A stretch of DNA of 64,000 nucleotides. It comes from Cyprinodon diabolis (lineage: Eukaryota; Chordata; Actinopteri; Cyprinodontiformes; Cyprinodontidae). Positions 27,901 to 39,900 of the stretch are shown here, piece after piece (the stretch's first letter is position 1; every line of letters begins with the position of its first letter). The DNA is taken from the NCBI GenBank assembly GCA_030533445.1, contig CM060069.1:1209756-1273755 (forward strand). Reading direction: 5' to 3'. The notes under the pieces were generated by a model. The model saw only the letters and a list, made by a program, of their open reading frames with translations, was not told the origin of the DNA and searched no databases. A program made the translations under genes and the position numbers.

Positions 27901-30900
27901 CTATTGGTGGCTGACTAAATACTTTTTTGCCCCACTGTAGCAGATCTAGTTCAACACATCCTCTTGGTTAATATAGCAGATCTAGTTCAACACATCCTCT
28001 TGGTTGATATAGCAGATCTAGTTCAACACATCCTCTTGGTTGATATAGCAGATCTAGTTCAACACATCCTCTTGGTTGATATAGCAGATCTAGTTCAACA
28101 CATCCTCTTGGTTGATATAGCAGATCTAGTTCAACACATCCTCTTGGTTGATATAGCAGATCTAGTTCAACACATCCTCTTGGTTAATATAGCAGATCTA
28201 GATCAACACATCCTCTTGGTTGATATAGCAGATCTAGATCAACACATCCTCTTTGTTGATATAGCAGATCTAGTTCAACACATCCTCTTGGTTGATATAG
28301 CAGATCTAGTTCAACACATCCTCTTGGTTGATATAGCAGATCTAGTTCAACACATCCTCTTGGTTGATATAGCAGATCTAGTTCAACACATCCTCTTGGT
28401 TGATATAGCAGATCTAGTTCAACATATCCTCTTGGTTAATATAGCAGATCTAGTTCAACACATCCTCTTGGTTAATATAGCAGATCTAGTTCAACACATC
28501 CTCTTGGTTGATATAGCAGATCTAGTTCAACACATCCTCTTGGTTGATATAGCAGATCTAGTTCAACACATCCTCTTGGTTGATATAGCAGATCTAGTTC
28601 AACACATCCTCTTGGTTAATATAGCAGATCTAGTTCAACACATTCTCTTGGTTAATATAGCAGATCTAGTTCAACACATCCTCTTGGTTAATATAGCAGA
28701 TCTAGATCAACACATCCTCTTGGTTAATATAGCAGATCTAGTTCAACACATCCTCTTGGTTAATATAGCAGATCTAGTTCAACACATCCTCTTGGTTAAT
28801 ATAGCAGATCTAGTTCAACACATCCTCTTGGTTAATGTAGCAGACAGACAAGTTGACAAAATGTCCAATAAAGGAATGATTTTAGACATCCAAGGTTTCC
28901 ATCCCAAAGCAAACACTTCCTGGTCTACTATGAATTATGCATCAAACACAAATCAATACAATCTACATTACTCCAAAAAAAAAAAAAACAGAGAACAAAA
29001 ACATTCTTCTTTCTACTTTGGTCATTTTAACTTTATTTCTTCAGTTTGCCCCTCTTATACTGCTGCTCAGGGGTCAAAGTAGATTTATACTCACAGGGAT
29101 ATGATATAAAATAAAATACAGAGAGAACCTACATAATTGCCATATAAGGGCATGGCAACCAGACCTACATTTAACTAAAATTTTTAAATATTCAAATAGA
29201 TATAAACGAGTACAATGAGAGAGAAATATTCAAAGATCTATGAACCTTTTCATCTGGATGTTTATCCAAAAATAAACAGAATTCAATGAAATATTTGCTT
29301 TGGATATAATTTAGGGATTCATTGTGGTAGAAATTACAGAATGTTTAGCATCACCTCTTGTGAGCTGGAAGACATAAAATGTTGATCGACAAAGGGATTT
29401 TTTACGCTTGGCAGAGGATGATCAGCCACATATAGTTTATTAAGTAGCGAGAGCAGGAGGAGCCGTACTGCTTTGAGCGAACCATCAGAGTGGAGGATCT
29501 GACCCTCAGATTCCACATCCTCCGTCTCTGCTCCGCCCACCTCGCGCCACTCACGTACGTTGCTTCGGGCCGATAGAAGGCAGCCAGGTCAAGATCCGTA
29601 ATTGCAATCGCAATCGCGCCAAACAGGAAAACTAATGTAGACAACATCTGGTTTGTCAAATTTAAATATGGTGTCAACAGATCTGAGACTGTTTAATGTT
29701 TTAAAATTGTTTTATACAGAGAGGTTTAAAGTTTAATAAAATCCAGTCACAGCAGCTTCTAGCATCTGACAACTTCAAAACAAACTTCTTATCTCAGTCA
29801 TGGGTGAAGAGATGAACAAACCAAGAGAACAAACCAATGTTTTATGATCCTGATTATCCCGATTACAAAGATCCACAACAAAAAGAAAATGTTTAGGCAG
29901 AAACTTGGGTTTGATGCTGAGTTTTAATGATGTCATATTAAATTAATTGTTCATCACATCATGTTTTTGTCCTATAAATTAAATGATAATCTAGCATTAT
30001 TATCTCCTGGAGTTCCAGGGAAGTCGGAGCGGAACAAGACGTAAACGTCCGACAGACATTTTTATTTAGCCTCGTCTAGTCAATGAAAACTCAGACCCAT
30101 GACTTGTCATGTTTTCATCATCAAAGATCCACATTTAGCTTGTCAGTTCTTGTCATAAAAAAGTAGCGTCAACAAAATAATCTCATCAACATTGTCAAAG
30201 ACAACACTGTTTTAACGGTTCTAAACTTTTAACAGTTTAGAACTGTTCTCATTAACCCTGAGGGCCTGGCATAGGGTCAGCCTGGCCTAGCGTTAACCTT
30301 GGGGCCTGGCATAGGGTCAGCCTGGGGGCCTGTCATACCGTCAGCCTGGCAGACCGTCAGCCTGGCATAGGGCCAGCCTGGGGGCCTGGCATAGGGTCAG
30401 TCTAACCTAGCGTCAACCTGGGGGCCTGGCATAGGGTCAGCCTGGGGGCCTTTCATACCGTCAGCCTGGCAGACCGTCAGCCTGGCATAGGGCCAGCCTG
30501 GGGGCCTGGCATAGGGTCAGCCTAACCTAGCGTCAACCTGGGGGCCTGGCATAGGGTCAGCCTGGCATAGGGTCAGCTTGGGGGCCTGGCATAGGGTCAG
30601 ACTAGCATAGGGTCAGCCTGGCATAGGGTGAGTCTGGGGGCATGGCATAGGATCAGCCTGGCCTAGCATCAGCCTTGGGGCATGGCATAGGGTCAGCCTG
30701 GGGGCCTGTCATACCGTCAGCCTGGCAGACCGTCAGCCTGGCAGACCGTCATCCTGGCATAGGGCCAGCCTGGGGGCCTGGCATAGGGTCAGCCTAACCT
30801 AGCGTCAACCTGGGGGCCTGGCATAGGGTCAGCCTGGGGGCCTTTCATACCGTCAGCCTGGCAGACGTCAGCCTGGCATAGGGCCAGCCTGGGGGCCTGG

Positions 30901-33900
30901 CATAGGGTCAGCCTAACCTAGCGTCAACCTGGGGGCCTGGCATAGGGTCAGCCCAGGGGCCTTTCATAACGTCAGCCTAGCCTCGGGGCTTGGCATAGGG
31001 TCAGCCTGGGATGAGTCAGCCTGAGGGCCTGGTATTGGGTCAACCTGGCATAGGATCAGCCTGGCATAGGATCAGCCTGGGGGCCTAGCATAGGATCAGC
31101 CTGGGGGCCTACCATAGGGTCAGCATGGCATAGGGTCAACCGGGCATAGGGTGTGCCTGGAGGCCTGGCATAGGGTCAGTCTGGCATAGGTTCAGCCTAG
31201 AGGCCTGGCATAGGGTCAGCCTGGGGGCCTGCTATAGAGTCAGCCTGGCATAGGCCCAACCTGGGGGCCTGGCATAGGGTCAGCCTGGCCTAGAGTCAAC
31301 CTGGGGGCCTGGCATAGGGTCACTCTGGCCTAGCGTCAGCCTGGGGGCCTGTCGTAGGGTCAGCCTGGCATAGGCTCAGCCTGGGGGCATGGCATAGGGT
31401 CAGCCTGGCCTAGCGTCAGCCTGGGGGCCTGGCATAGGGTCAGCCTGACCTAGAGTCAACCTGGGGGCCTGGCATAGGGTCAGCCTGGCATAGGGTCAGC
31501 TTGGGGGCCTGGCATAGGGTCAGACTGGCATAGGATCAGCCTGGCCTAGCATCAGCCTTGGGGCATGGCATAGGGTCAGCCTGGGGGCCTGTCATACCGT
31601 CAGCCTGGCAGACCGTCAGCCTGGCATAGGGCCAGCCTGAGGGCCTGGCATAGGGTCAGCCTAACCTAGCGTCAACCTGGGGGCCTGGCATAGGGTCAGC
31701 CTGGGGGCCTTTCATACAGTCAGCCTGGCAGACCGTCAGCCTGGCATAGGGCCAGCCTGAGGGCCTGGCATAGGGTCAGCCTAACCTAGCGTCAACCTGG
31801 GGGCCTGGCATAGGGTCAGCCTAACCTAGCGTCAACCTGGGGGCCTGGCATAGGGTCAGCCTGGGGGCCTTTCATACCATCAGCCTGGCAGACCGTCAGC
31901 CTGGCATAGGGCCAGCCTGGGGGCCTGGCATAGGGTCAGCCTAACCTAGCGTCAACCTGGGGGCCTGGCATAGGGTCAGCCTAACCTAGTGTCAACCTGG
32001 GGGCCTGGCATAGGGTCAGCCTGGGGGCCTGTCATACCGTCAGCCTGGTAGACCGTCAGCCTGGCATAGGGCCAGCCTGGGGTCCTGGCATAGGGTCAGC
32101 CTAACCTAGCGTCAACCTGGGGGCCTGGCATAGGGTCAGCCTGGGGGCCTTTCATACCGTCAGCCTGGCAGACCGTCAGCCTGGCATAGGGCCAGCCTGG
32201 GGGCCTGGCATAGGGTCAGCCTAATCTAGTGTCAACCTGGGGGCCTGGCATAGGGTCAGACTGGCATAGGGTCAGCTTGGGGGCCTGGCATAGGGTCAGA
32301 CTGGCATAGGGTCAGCCTGGCATAGGGTGAGTCTGGGGGCATGGCATAGGATCAACCAGGCCTAGCATCAGCCTTGGGGCCTGACATACCGTCAGCCTGG
32401 CATAGGGCCAGCCTGGGGGCCTGGCATAGGGTCAGCCTGGTATAGCGTCAGCCTGGGGGACCTGGCATTGGGTCAGGCTGGCACTGGGTGAGCCTGGCAT
32501 TAGGTCAGCCTGGGATAGGATTAGCCTGGCATTAGGTCAGCCTGGCATAGGGTCAGACTGGGCCCTGCCATAGGTCAACCTAGCCTCGGGGCTTGGCATA
32601 GGGTCAGCCTGGGATGAGTCAGCCTGAGGGCCTGGTATTGGGTCAACCTGGCATAGGATCAGCCTGGGGGACCTGGCATTGGGTCAGGCTGGCACTGGGT
32701 GAGCCTGGCATTAGGTCAGCCTGGGATAGGATTAGCCTGGCATTAGGTCAGCCTGGCATAGGATCAGCCTGGCATAGGGTCAGACTGGGCCCTGCCATAG
32801 GTCAACCTAGCCTCGGGGCTTGGCATAGGGTCAGCCTGGGATGAGTCAGCCTGAGGGCCTGGTATTGGGTCAACCTGGCATAGGATCAGCCTGGCATAGG
32901 ATCAGCTTGGGCGCCATAGCATAGGATCAGCCTGGGGGCCTACCATAGGGTCAGCATGGCATAGGGTCAACCTGGCATAGGGTGTGCCTGGAGGCCTGGC
33001 ATAGGGTCAGTCTGGCATAGGTTCAGCCTAGAGGCCTGGCATAGGGTCAGCCTGGGGGCCTGCTATAGAGTCAGCCTGGCATAGGCCCAACCTGGGGGCC
33101 TGGCATAGGGTCAGCCTGGCCTAGAGTCAACCTGGGGGCCTGGCATAGGGTCACTCTGGCCTAGCGTTAGCCTGGGGGCCTGTCGTAGGGTCAGCCTGGC
33201 GTAGGGTCAGCCTGGCGTAGGGTCAGCCTGGCATAGGCTCAGCCTGGGGGCATGGCATAGGGTCAGCCTGGCCTAGCGTCAGCCTGGGGGCCTGGCATAG
33301 GGTCAGCCTGACCTAGCGTCAACCTGGGGGCCTGGCATAGGGTCAGCCTGGCATAGGGTCAGCTTGGGGGCCTGGCATAGGGTCAGACTGGCATAGGGTC
33401 AGCCTGCGTTAGGGTGAGTCTGGGGGCATGGCATAGGGTCAGCCTGGCCTAGCATCAGCCTTGGGGCCTGACATTGGGTCAGGCTGGCACTGGGTCAGCC
33501 TGGCATTAGGTCAGCCTGGCATAGGATCAGCCTGGCATAGGGTAAGCCTGGCATTGAGTCAGCCTGGCATAGGGTCGTCTGTTCCTGTTTGGCTGTGACG
33601 TCATCCAGGAAAGAAACATCAGCTGTGCTGCTTCCATCAACACCCTTGTTTGTAGATGTTGGAGATTGGCCTGTTTTCCAGTGTGGTCCTGTTTCTCTGG
33701 CCGTGGCTGGGTGGATGTGCTCTCTTCATCCTCTGGCATGGGAGCTGCCTTGGAGCTCGTCTGCCTGGCTGTGTGTTTCCTGGACGGGGCCGCCTTTTAC
33801 AGCTGCTTTTTGTATCTCTGCTTTTGTCTCCTTGAACCCCAGTCGGCCTCGGCAGATGGCCGCTCACACTGAGCCTGGTTCTGCTGGAGGTTTCTTCCTG

Positions 33901-36900
33901 TTAAAAGGGAGTTTTTCCTCTCCACTGTCGCTGCAAGCATGCTTAGTATGAGGGATTGTATTTGAGTCAATGAGTCAATGCAATCAACTGGTTTTCCTTA
34001 GATAGAAAACTTTGTATCAATTTGACTGTATGATCTGGTTGAACTGTAAAGTGCCTTGAGATGACATGTGTTGTGAATTTGGCGCTATATAAATAAACTG
34101 AATTGAATTGAATTGAATAGGGTCAGCCTGGGGCCTGGAATAGGTCAGCCTAGCCTCGGGGCTTGGCATAGGGTCAGTTTGGGGGCCTGGCATAGTGTCA
34201 GGCTGGCATTGGATCAGCCTGGCATAGGGTGTGCCTGGGGGCCTGGCATAGGGTCAGTCTGGCATAGGTTCAGCCTAGAGGCCTGGCATAGGGTCAGCCT
34301 GGGGGCCTGCTATAGAGTCAGCCTGGCATAGGCCCAGCCTGGGGGACTGGCATAGGGTCAGCCTGGCATAGCGTCAGCCTGGGGGCCTTGCATAGGGTCA
34401 GCCTGGGGGCCTGGCATAGGGTCAGCCTGGCATAGCGTCAGCCTGGGGGCCTGGCATAGGGTCAGCCTGGCATTCAGTCAGGCTGGCACTGGGTCAGCTT
34501 GGCATTAGGTCAGCCTAGCATAGGATTAGCTTGGCATAGGGTCAGCCTGACATTGGGTCAGCCTAGCCTCTGGGCCTGGCATAGGGACAGCTTGGCATGG
34601 GTCAACCTAACATAGGGTGAGCCTGGCATAGGATCAGCCTGGGGGCCTGGCATAGGATCAGCCTAGCCTCAGGCCCTGGCATTGGGTCAGCCTGGGATGG
34701 GTCACCCTGGCATAGCTTCAGCCTGGCATAGCGTCAGCCTGGGGGCCTGGCATAGTGTCAGCCTGGCATTAGTTCTGGCTGGCACAGGGTCAGCCTGGCA
34801 TAGGGTCAGCCTGGGGGCCTGGCATAGGGTAAGCCTGGGGGCCTGGCATAGGGTCAGTCTGGCATTGGGTCTACCTGGCATAGGGTCAGCCTGCCATAGG
34901 GTCAGCCTGGCGCCTTGGCATAGGGTTAGCCAGGCATAGGGGCAGCCTGGGGGCCTGGCATAGGGTCAGCCTGGCATAGGGTCAGCCTGCCATAGGGACA
35001 GCCTGGCACCTTGGCATTGGTTCAGTCTGGCATAGGGGCAGCCTGGGGGCCTGGCATAGGGTCAGTCTGCCATAGGGTCAGCCTGGCACCTTGGCATTGG
35101 TTCAGTCTGGCATAGGGGCAGCCTGGGGGCCTGGGATAGGGACAGCTTGGCATAGGGTAAGCTTGGGTTCCTGGGATAGGGTCAGCCTGGCATAGAGTCA
35201 GTCTTTGAGGTCAGTAGTCTGTGAAATAGTGCACTAATGAACTTTCTGGTCTGCAGGTTTCATCCTTAAAAAGTCGTCTAAAGAAGGTTTCAACGACAAC
35301 AGGTGACGGTGTGGCTCGAGCCTTCCTGAAGAGTCAGGCGTCTCTGTTTGGCAGCTACAGGAACGCCCTGCAGATCGAAGTGGTCAGTTTGTTATGGAGC
35401 TTCAACATTAATGTTACAGCTTGCAGTCTAACTAGCTCGTCGTCTTTCAGCACTTCTTTTTCCGGCCCAGACAACAAATGTTTTGTGATCACAGAGTAAA
35501 TTTGATTGCTGTGATTTTCTACATAAATTAAAAGGGATCAGAATTGTAATTTCCCATGGGTTGGCATTGCCTTTTTCTTTAGGACTAGACATCCGCTTGG
35601 CAAACCAAGTTTAAGTCTGAGCTGCTTTTTAGGGGGAGCCAATCACGTTCAGTGAGGAGACGTTCATCAGCCATCGATCCAGTGCCATGAGACAGTTTCT
35701 CCAGAATGCCATCCAGCTGCAGCTTTTCAAACAGGTACGCACCAGTAGCTCCAGCTGCTCCAGTGAACCGGGCGCACAGGCTGACGCCATCTTTCTGTTT
35801 CTGATGCAGTTTATTGATGGCCGCTTGGACCTGCTCAACTCAGGGGAGGGTTTCAATGACATCTTTGAGGAGGAGATTAACATGGGGGAATACGCAGGTG
35901 AGCCACCAGTGGAGCCTAACAGAGCTGTGCTTTACTCACTGTTTCCTCCACCACTATGGGAGGGGGGGTGGGTGACCAATCAGTACCTGGGTTGGATATT
36001 AGCAGTGGCTGAGACATGCTGATTCAGATTATCCCAAACACATCCACCATGACAGAAATGGCGGATACAGGGACAGAGTGCATGCGGATATTGGGACGGG
36101 GTGCGGGCGGATCCTGGGACGGAGTGCGGGCGGATACTGGGACGGAGTGCGTGGGGATCCTGGGACGGGGTGCGGGCGGATCCTGGGACGGGGTGCGTGC
36201 GGATCCTGGGACGGGGTGCGTGCGGATCCTGGGACGGGGTGCGTGCGGATACTGGGACGGGGTGCGTGCGGATACTGGGACGGGGTGCGTGGGGATCCTG
36301 GGACGGAGTGCGTGGGGATCCTGGGACGGAGTGCGTGGGGATCCTGGGACGGGGTGCGGGCGGATACTGGGACGGGGTGCGGGGGGATCCTGGGACGGGG
36401 TGCGGGGGGATCCTGGGACGGGGTGCGGGCGGATCCTGGGACGGAGTGCGTGGGGATCCTGGGACAGGGTGTGGGCGGATACTGGGACGGGGTGCGGGCG
36501 GATACTGGGACGGAGTGCGTGGGGATACTGGGACGGAGTGCGTGGGGATACTGGGACGGAGTGCGGGCGGATACTGGGACGGATTGCGGGCGGATACTGG
36601 GACGGGGTGCGGGCGGATCCTGGGACGGAGTGCGTGGGGATCCTGGGACGGAGTGCGTGGGGATCCTGGGACGGAGTGCGGGCGGATACTGGGACGGAGT
36701 GCGTGGGGATCCTGGGACGGGGTGCGGGCGGATCCTGGGACGGGGTGCGTGCGGATCCTGGGACGGGGTGCGTGCGGATCCTGGGACGGGGTGCGTGCGG
36801 ATACTGGGACGGGGTGCGTGCGGATACTGGGACGGGGTGCGTGCGGATACAGGGACGGAGTGCGTGGGGATCCTGGGACGGAGTGCGTGGGGATCCTGGG

Positions 36901-39900
36901 ACGGAGTGCGTGGGGATCCTGGGACGGGGTGCGGGCGGATACTGGGACGGGGTGCGGGGGGATCCTGGGACGGGGTGCGGGGGGATCCTGGGACGGGGTG
37001 CGGGCGGATCCTGGGACGGAGTGCGTGGGGATCCTGGGACGGGGTGCGGGCGGATACTGGGACGGGGTGCGGGCGGATACTGGGACGGGGTGCGGGCGGA
37101 TACTGGGACGGAGTGCGGGCGGATACTGGGACGGAGTGCGGGCGGATACTGGGACGGGGTGCGGGCGGATCCTGGGACGGAGTGCGTGGGGATCCTGGGA
37201 CGGAGTGCGTGGGGATCCTGGGACGGAGTGCGTGCGGATACTCTGATGTAGTGCGAGCCGGTACTGGGACGAAGTGATTACATCAAGCTGGTTTCAATGT
37301 GGTTGAAGTTTAACCATTAAAGCTCAACCTCATTAGGAATCACAGGGAGAACAGAAACATGGAGACAAAAGGTTTTTCTCATTGAATTTCACCACATACT
37401 GACATGGAGGTTTCTGCCCCCCCCTACAGGCAGTGACCGGACCTACCACCAGTGGCTCCTCACTGTGAAGGTGAGAATCCATTTCAACTCTTCTCTGGTG
37501 TTTCTATCGGCAGATAGCTAAACTGGTTAACAGCTACAGCAGGAACGAAAGTTACGTATGTAACTACGGTTCTATGAATCCCGGATGACCGCCAGAGGGC
37601 GGTGCTGAAAGCACTGAATGTTCCCTTCGGGCATGCGCAGTTCGAGTAATTATACCAACAGAGTCACACCTGTGACACCGGATGACCACTCAGAAGCTAT
37701 ATAGCCTAGTGTCATCCTTTGCTCTGCTCCTACAGAATCTTCTCGCAAAAGCAAGGATTCTGAGTGACAGAGAAGCTCTGGCGGTCATCCGGGATTCATA
37801 GAACCGTAGTTACATACGTAACTTTCGTTCTATTTCATCCCTACTGACCGCCAGAGGGCGGTGCTGAAAGCACTGAATGGCTAATGCCAACGATGTCACA
37901 AGGAAGCCTGAGCACATACCTCACAGAGGAGGCCCAGCAGAACCTTGTAAAAGGACCTGACCCAGGGGATGAGGGGCAGCCACATTGACACTGTAGAACC
38001 TGGTGAAGGTGGTTGGGGAAGCCCATGAAGCAGCAGCACATATTGCTTCCAGCGGAACCCCTCTCAAAGCAGCCCAGGAAGCGGTGACGCTCCTGGTGGA
38101 ATGTGCTCTCACACCGACTGGCAGGGAGCAGTGACCTGCAGCGTAGGCGTTGCAGATGACACTCACAATCCAATGGGACAGACGCTGTTTTGAAAGAGGA
38201 CAGCCTAACCTTGGACCCCCATAGCATAGGAAAAGCTGGTCCGAGCGTCTCAGATTGGCAGTGGCTGCAATGTATGCCTCCAACGCTCTTACTGGGCACA
38301 ACAACTCAGACTCATTCTCAGTTGTACCAGATTGAGGCTGAAATCGAGCCAGCCGCAATGGCTGGCTACGGTGAAAAGGAGACAACACCTTAGGCACAAA
38401 CGCAGTATTAGGCCACAGGGTAACACCAGAGCCATCTGGATTCCACCTGATACACCTAGGGCTGACAGAAAGAGCATGTAGCTCGCTGACCCTCTTAGCT
38501 GAGACGATAGCCATCAGGAAAGCAGTCTTGCAGGAAAGCCACTTGAGTTCTGCTTGTGCCAAAGGCTCGAATGGAGGGTAGCACAGAGCTGTGAGAACCA
38601 ACGGCAGATCCCAATCTGGGGGTCGTGGAGAAGGCCGCTGGCACAACCTACGAGCACCACACAGAAAAAGTGAAACCAGTTCATGACGCCCCACTGTACG
38701 GTTGTCAACAGATTGGTGAAGACATGAAATTGCTGCAACATACACTTTAAGGGTCGAAGGAGAGCGGCCCTTATCAAGGAGAGACTGGAGGAACTCCAAA
38801 ATAGTGGGCACCGAGCAGGAAACCGGGTTCTCATTGTGGGCAGAGCACCACTGAGAAAAGAGGCGCCATCTGTTAGCATACTGCAGCCGAGTGGAGGAAG
38901 CCCTAGCACTCAATATGGTGTGTCTCACAGTGTCTGAACACCCAGTCAGCCTCCCAGGGGCCATGCCCACAGCTGGAGACGTTGAGGGTTGGGGTGCCAT
39001 ATCTGTCCCCCCAACTGAGACAGCAGATCCCTCCTTGCTGGAAGACGCCATGGAGTACCGTAACACAGACTCCAAAGCAGCGGGAACCACGGCCGCGCTG
39101 GCCAGAACAGAGCTACCAGCAACACTCTTTGGCCCTGCTCGAGAACCCTCCGTAGAGTCGGCCAAATCAGTGAGAGGGGTGGAAAGGCATACAGGAGAAC
39201 CTGCGGCCATGGATGAGCCAGTGCGTCCTGGCCCAGTGCGCCCGCCACCCCGCTTAGGGAATACCATAGGGGGCAATGGGTCGACTCCTCTGTGGCGAAC
39301 AGATCTACCTCTGCCTGCCCAAAGAGGTTCCAGATTATGCGCACTACATCGCGGTGAAGAGACCACTCTCCCGGAGCAGGTGCCTGGCGGGATAGAGAGT
39401 CCGCAACCTGGTTCTGCCGTCCTGGCAGATACGCTGCACGCAGGGTACACAGACAGGGAAACGCCCATTCCAGGAGATCCCTTGACACCTTCAAGAGACG
39501 CGCTGACCTGGTGCCCCCTTGGTGGTTTATATGATATACAACAGAGGTGTTGTCCGTCCAAATCAGCACATGCCTTCCCTCTAGGTGGGGCAAAAGGCAC
39601 CGGAGGGCCATGGGCACAGCCCGCAGCTCCAGCACATTTATGTGTTCGGTGCGCTCCCTTGGGTCCCAGAGACCCCGAACAGCTCTGTGTTGCCACACGG
39701 CACCCCAGCCCATGAGGCTGGCATCCGTGGTGACCACCTCCCTTCGACACACTACTAGCCCCATTGGAACGCCACTGGACAAAAGGGTCCCCTCTCACCA
39801 AGGAGCTAGGGCATGGAGGCAGCTCCTGGTCACCATCAGCCTGCGATGCCTGTGCAGCCTGGCGTCTAGGCGAAAGCTGTTGAGCCATCGCTGCAAAGGA

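Noticed and set aside
32614..34939. Open frames of [11 protein letters not shown] type
   Set aside because: Translation of the GC-rich minisatellite on the + strand.
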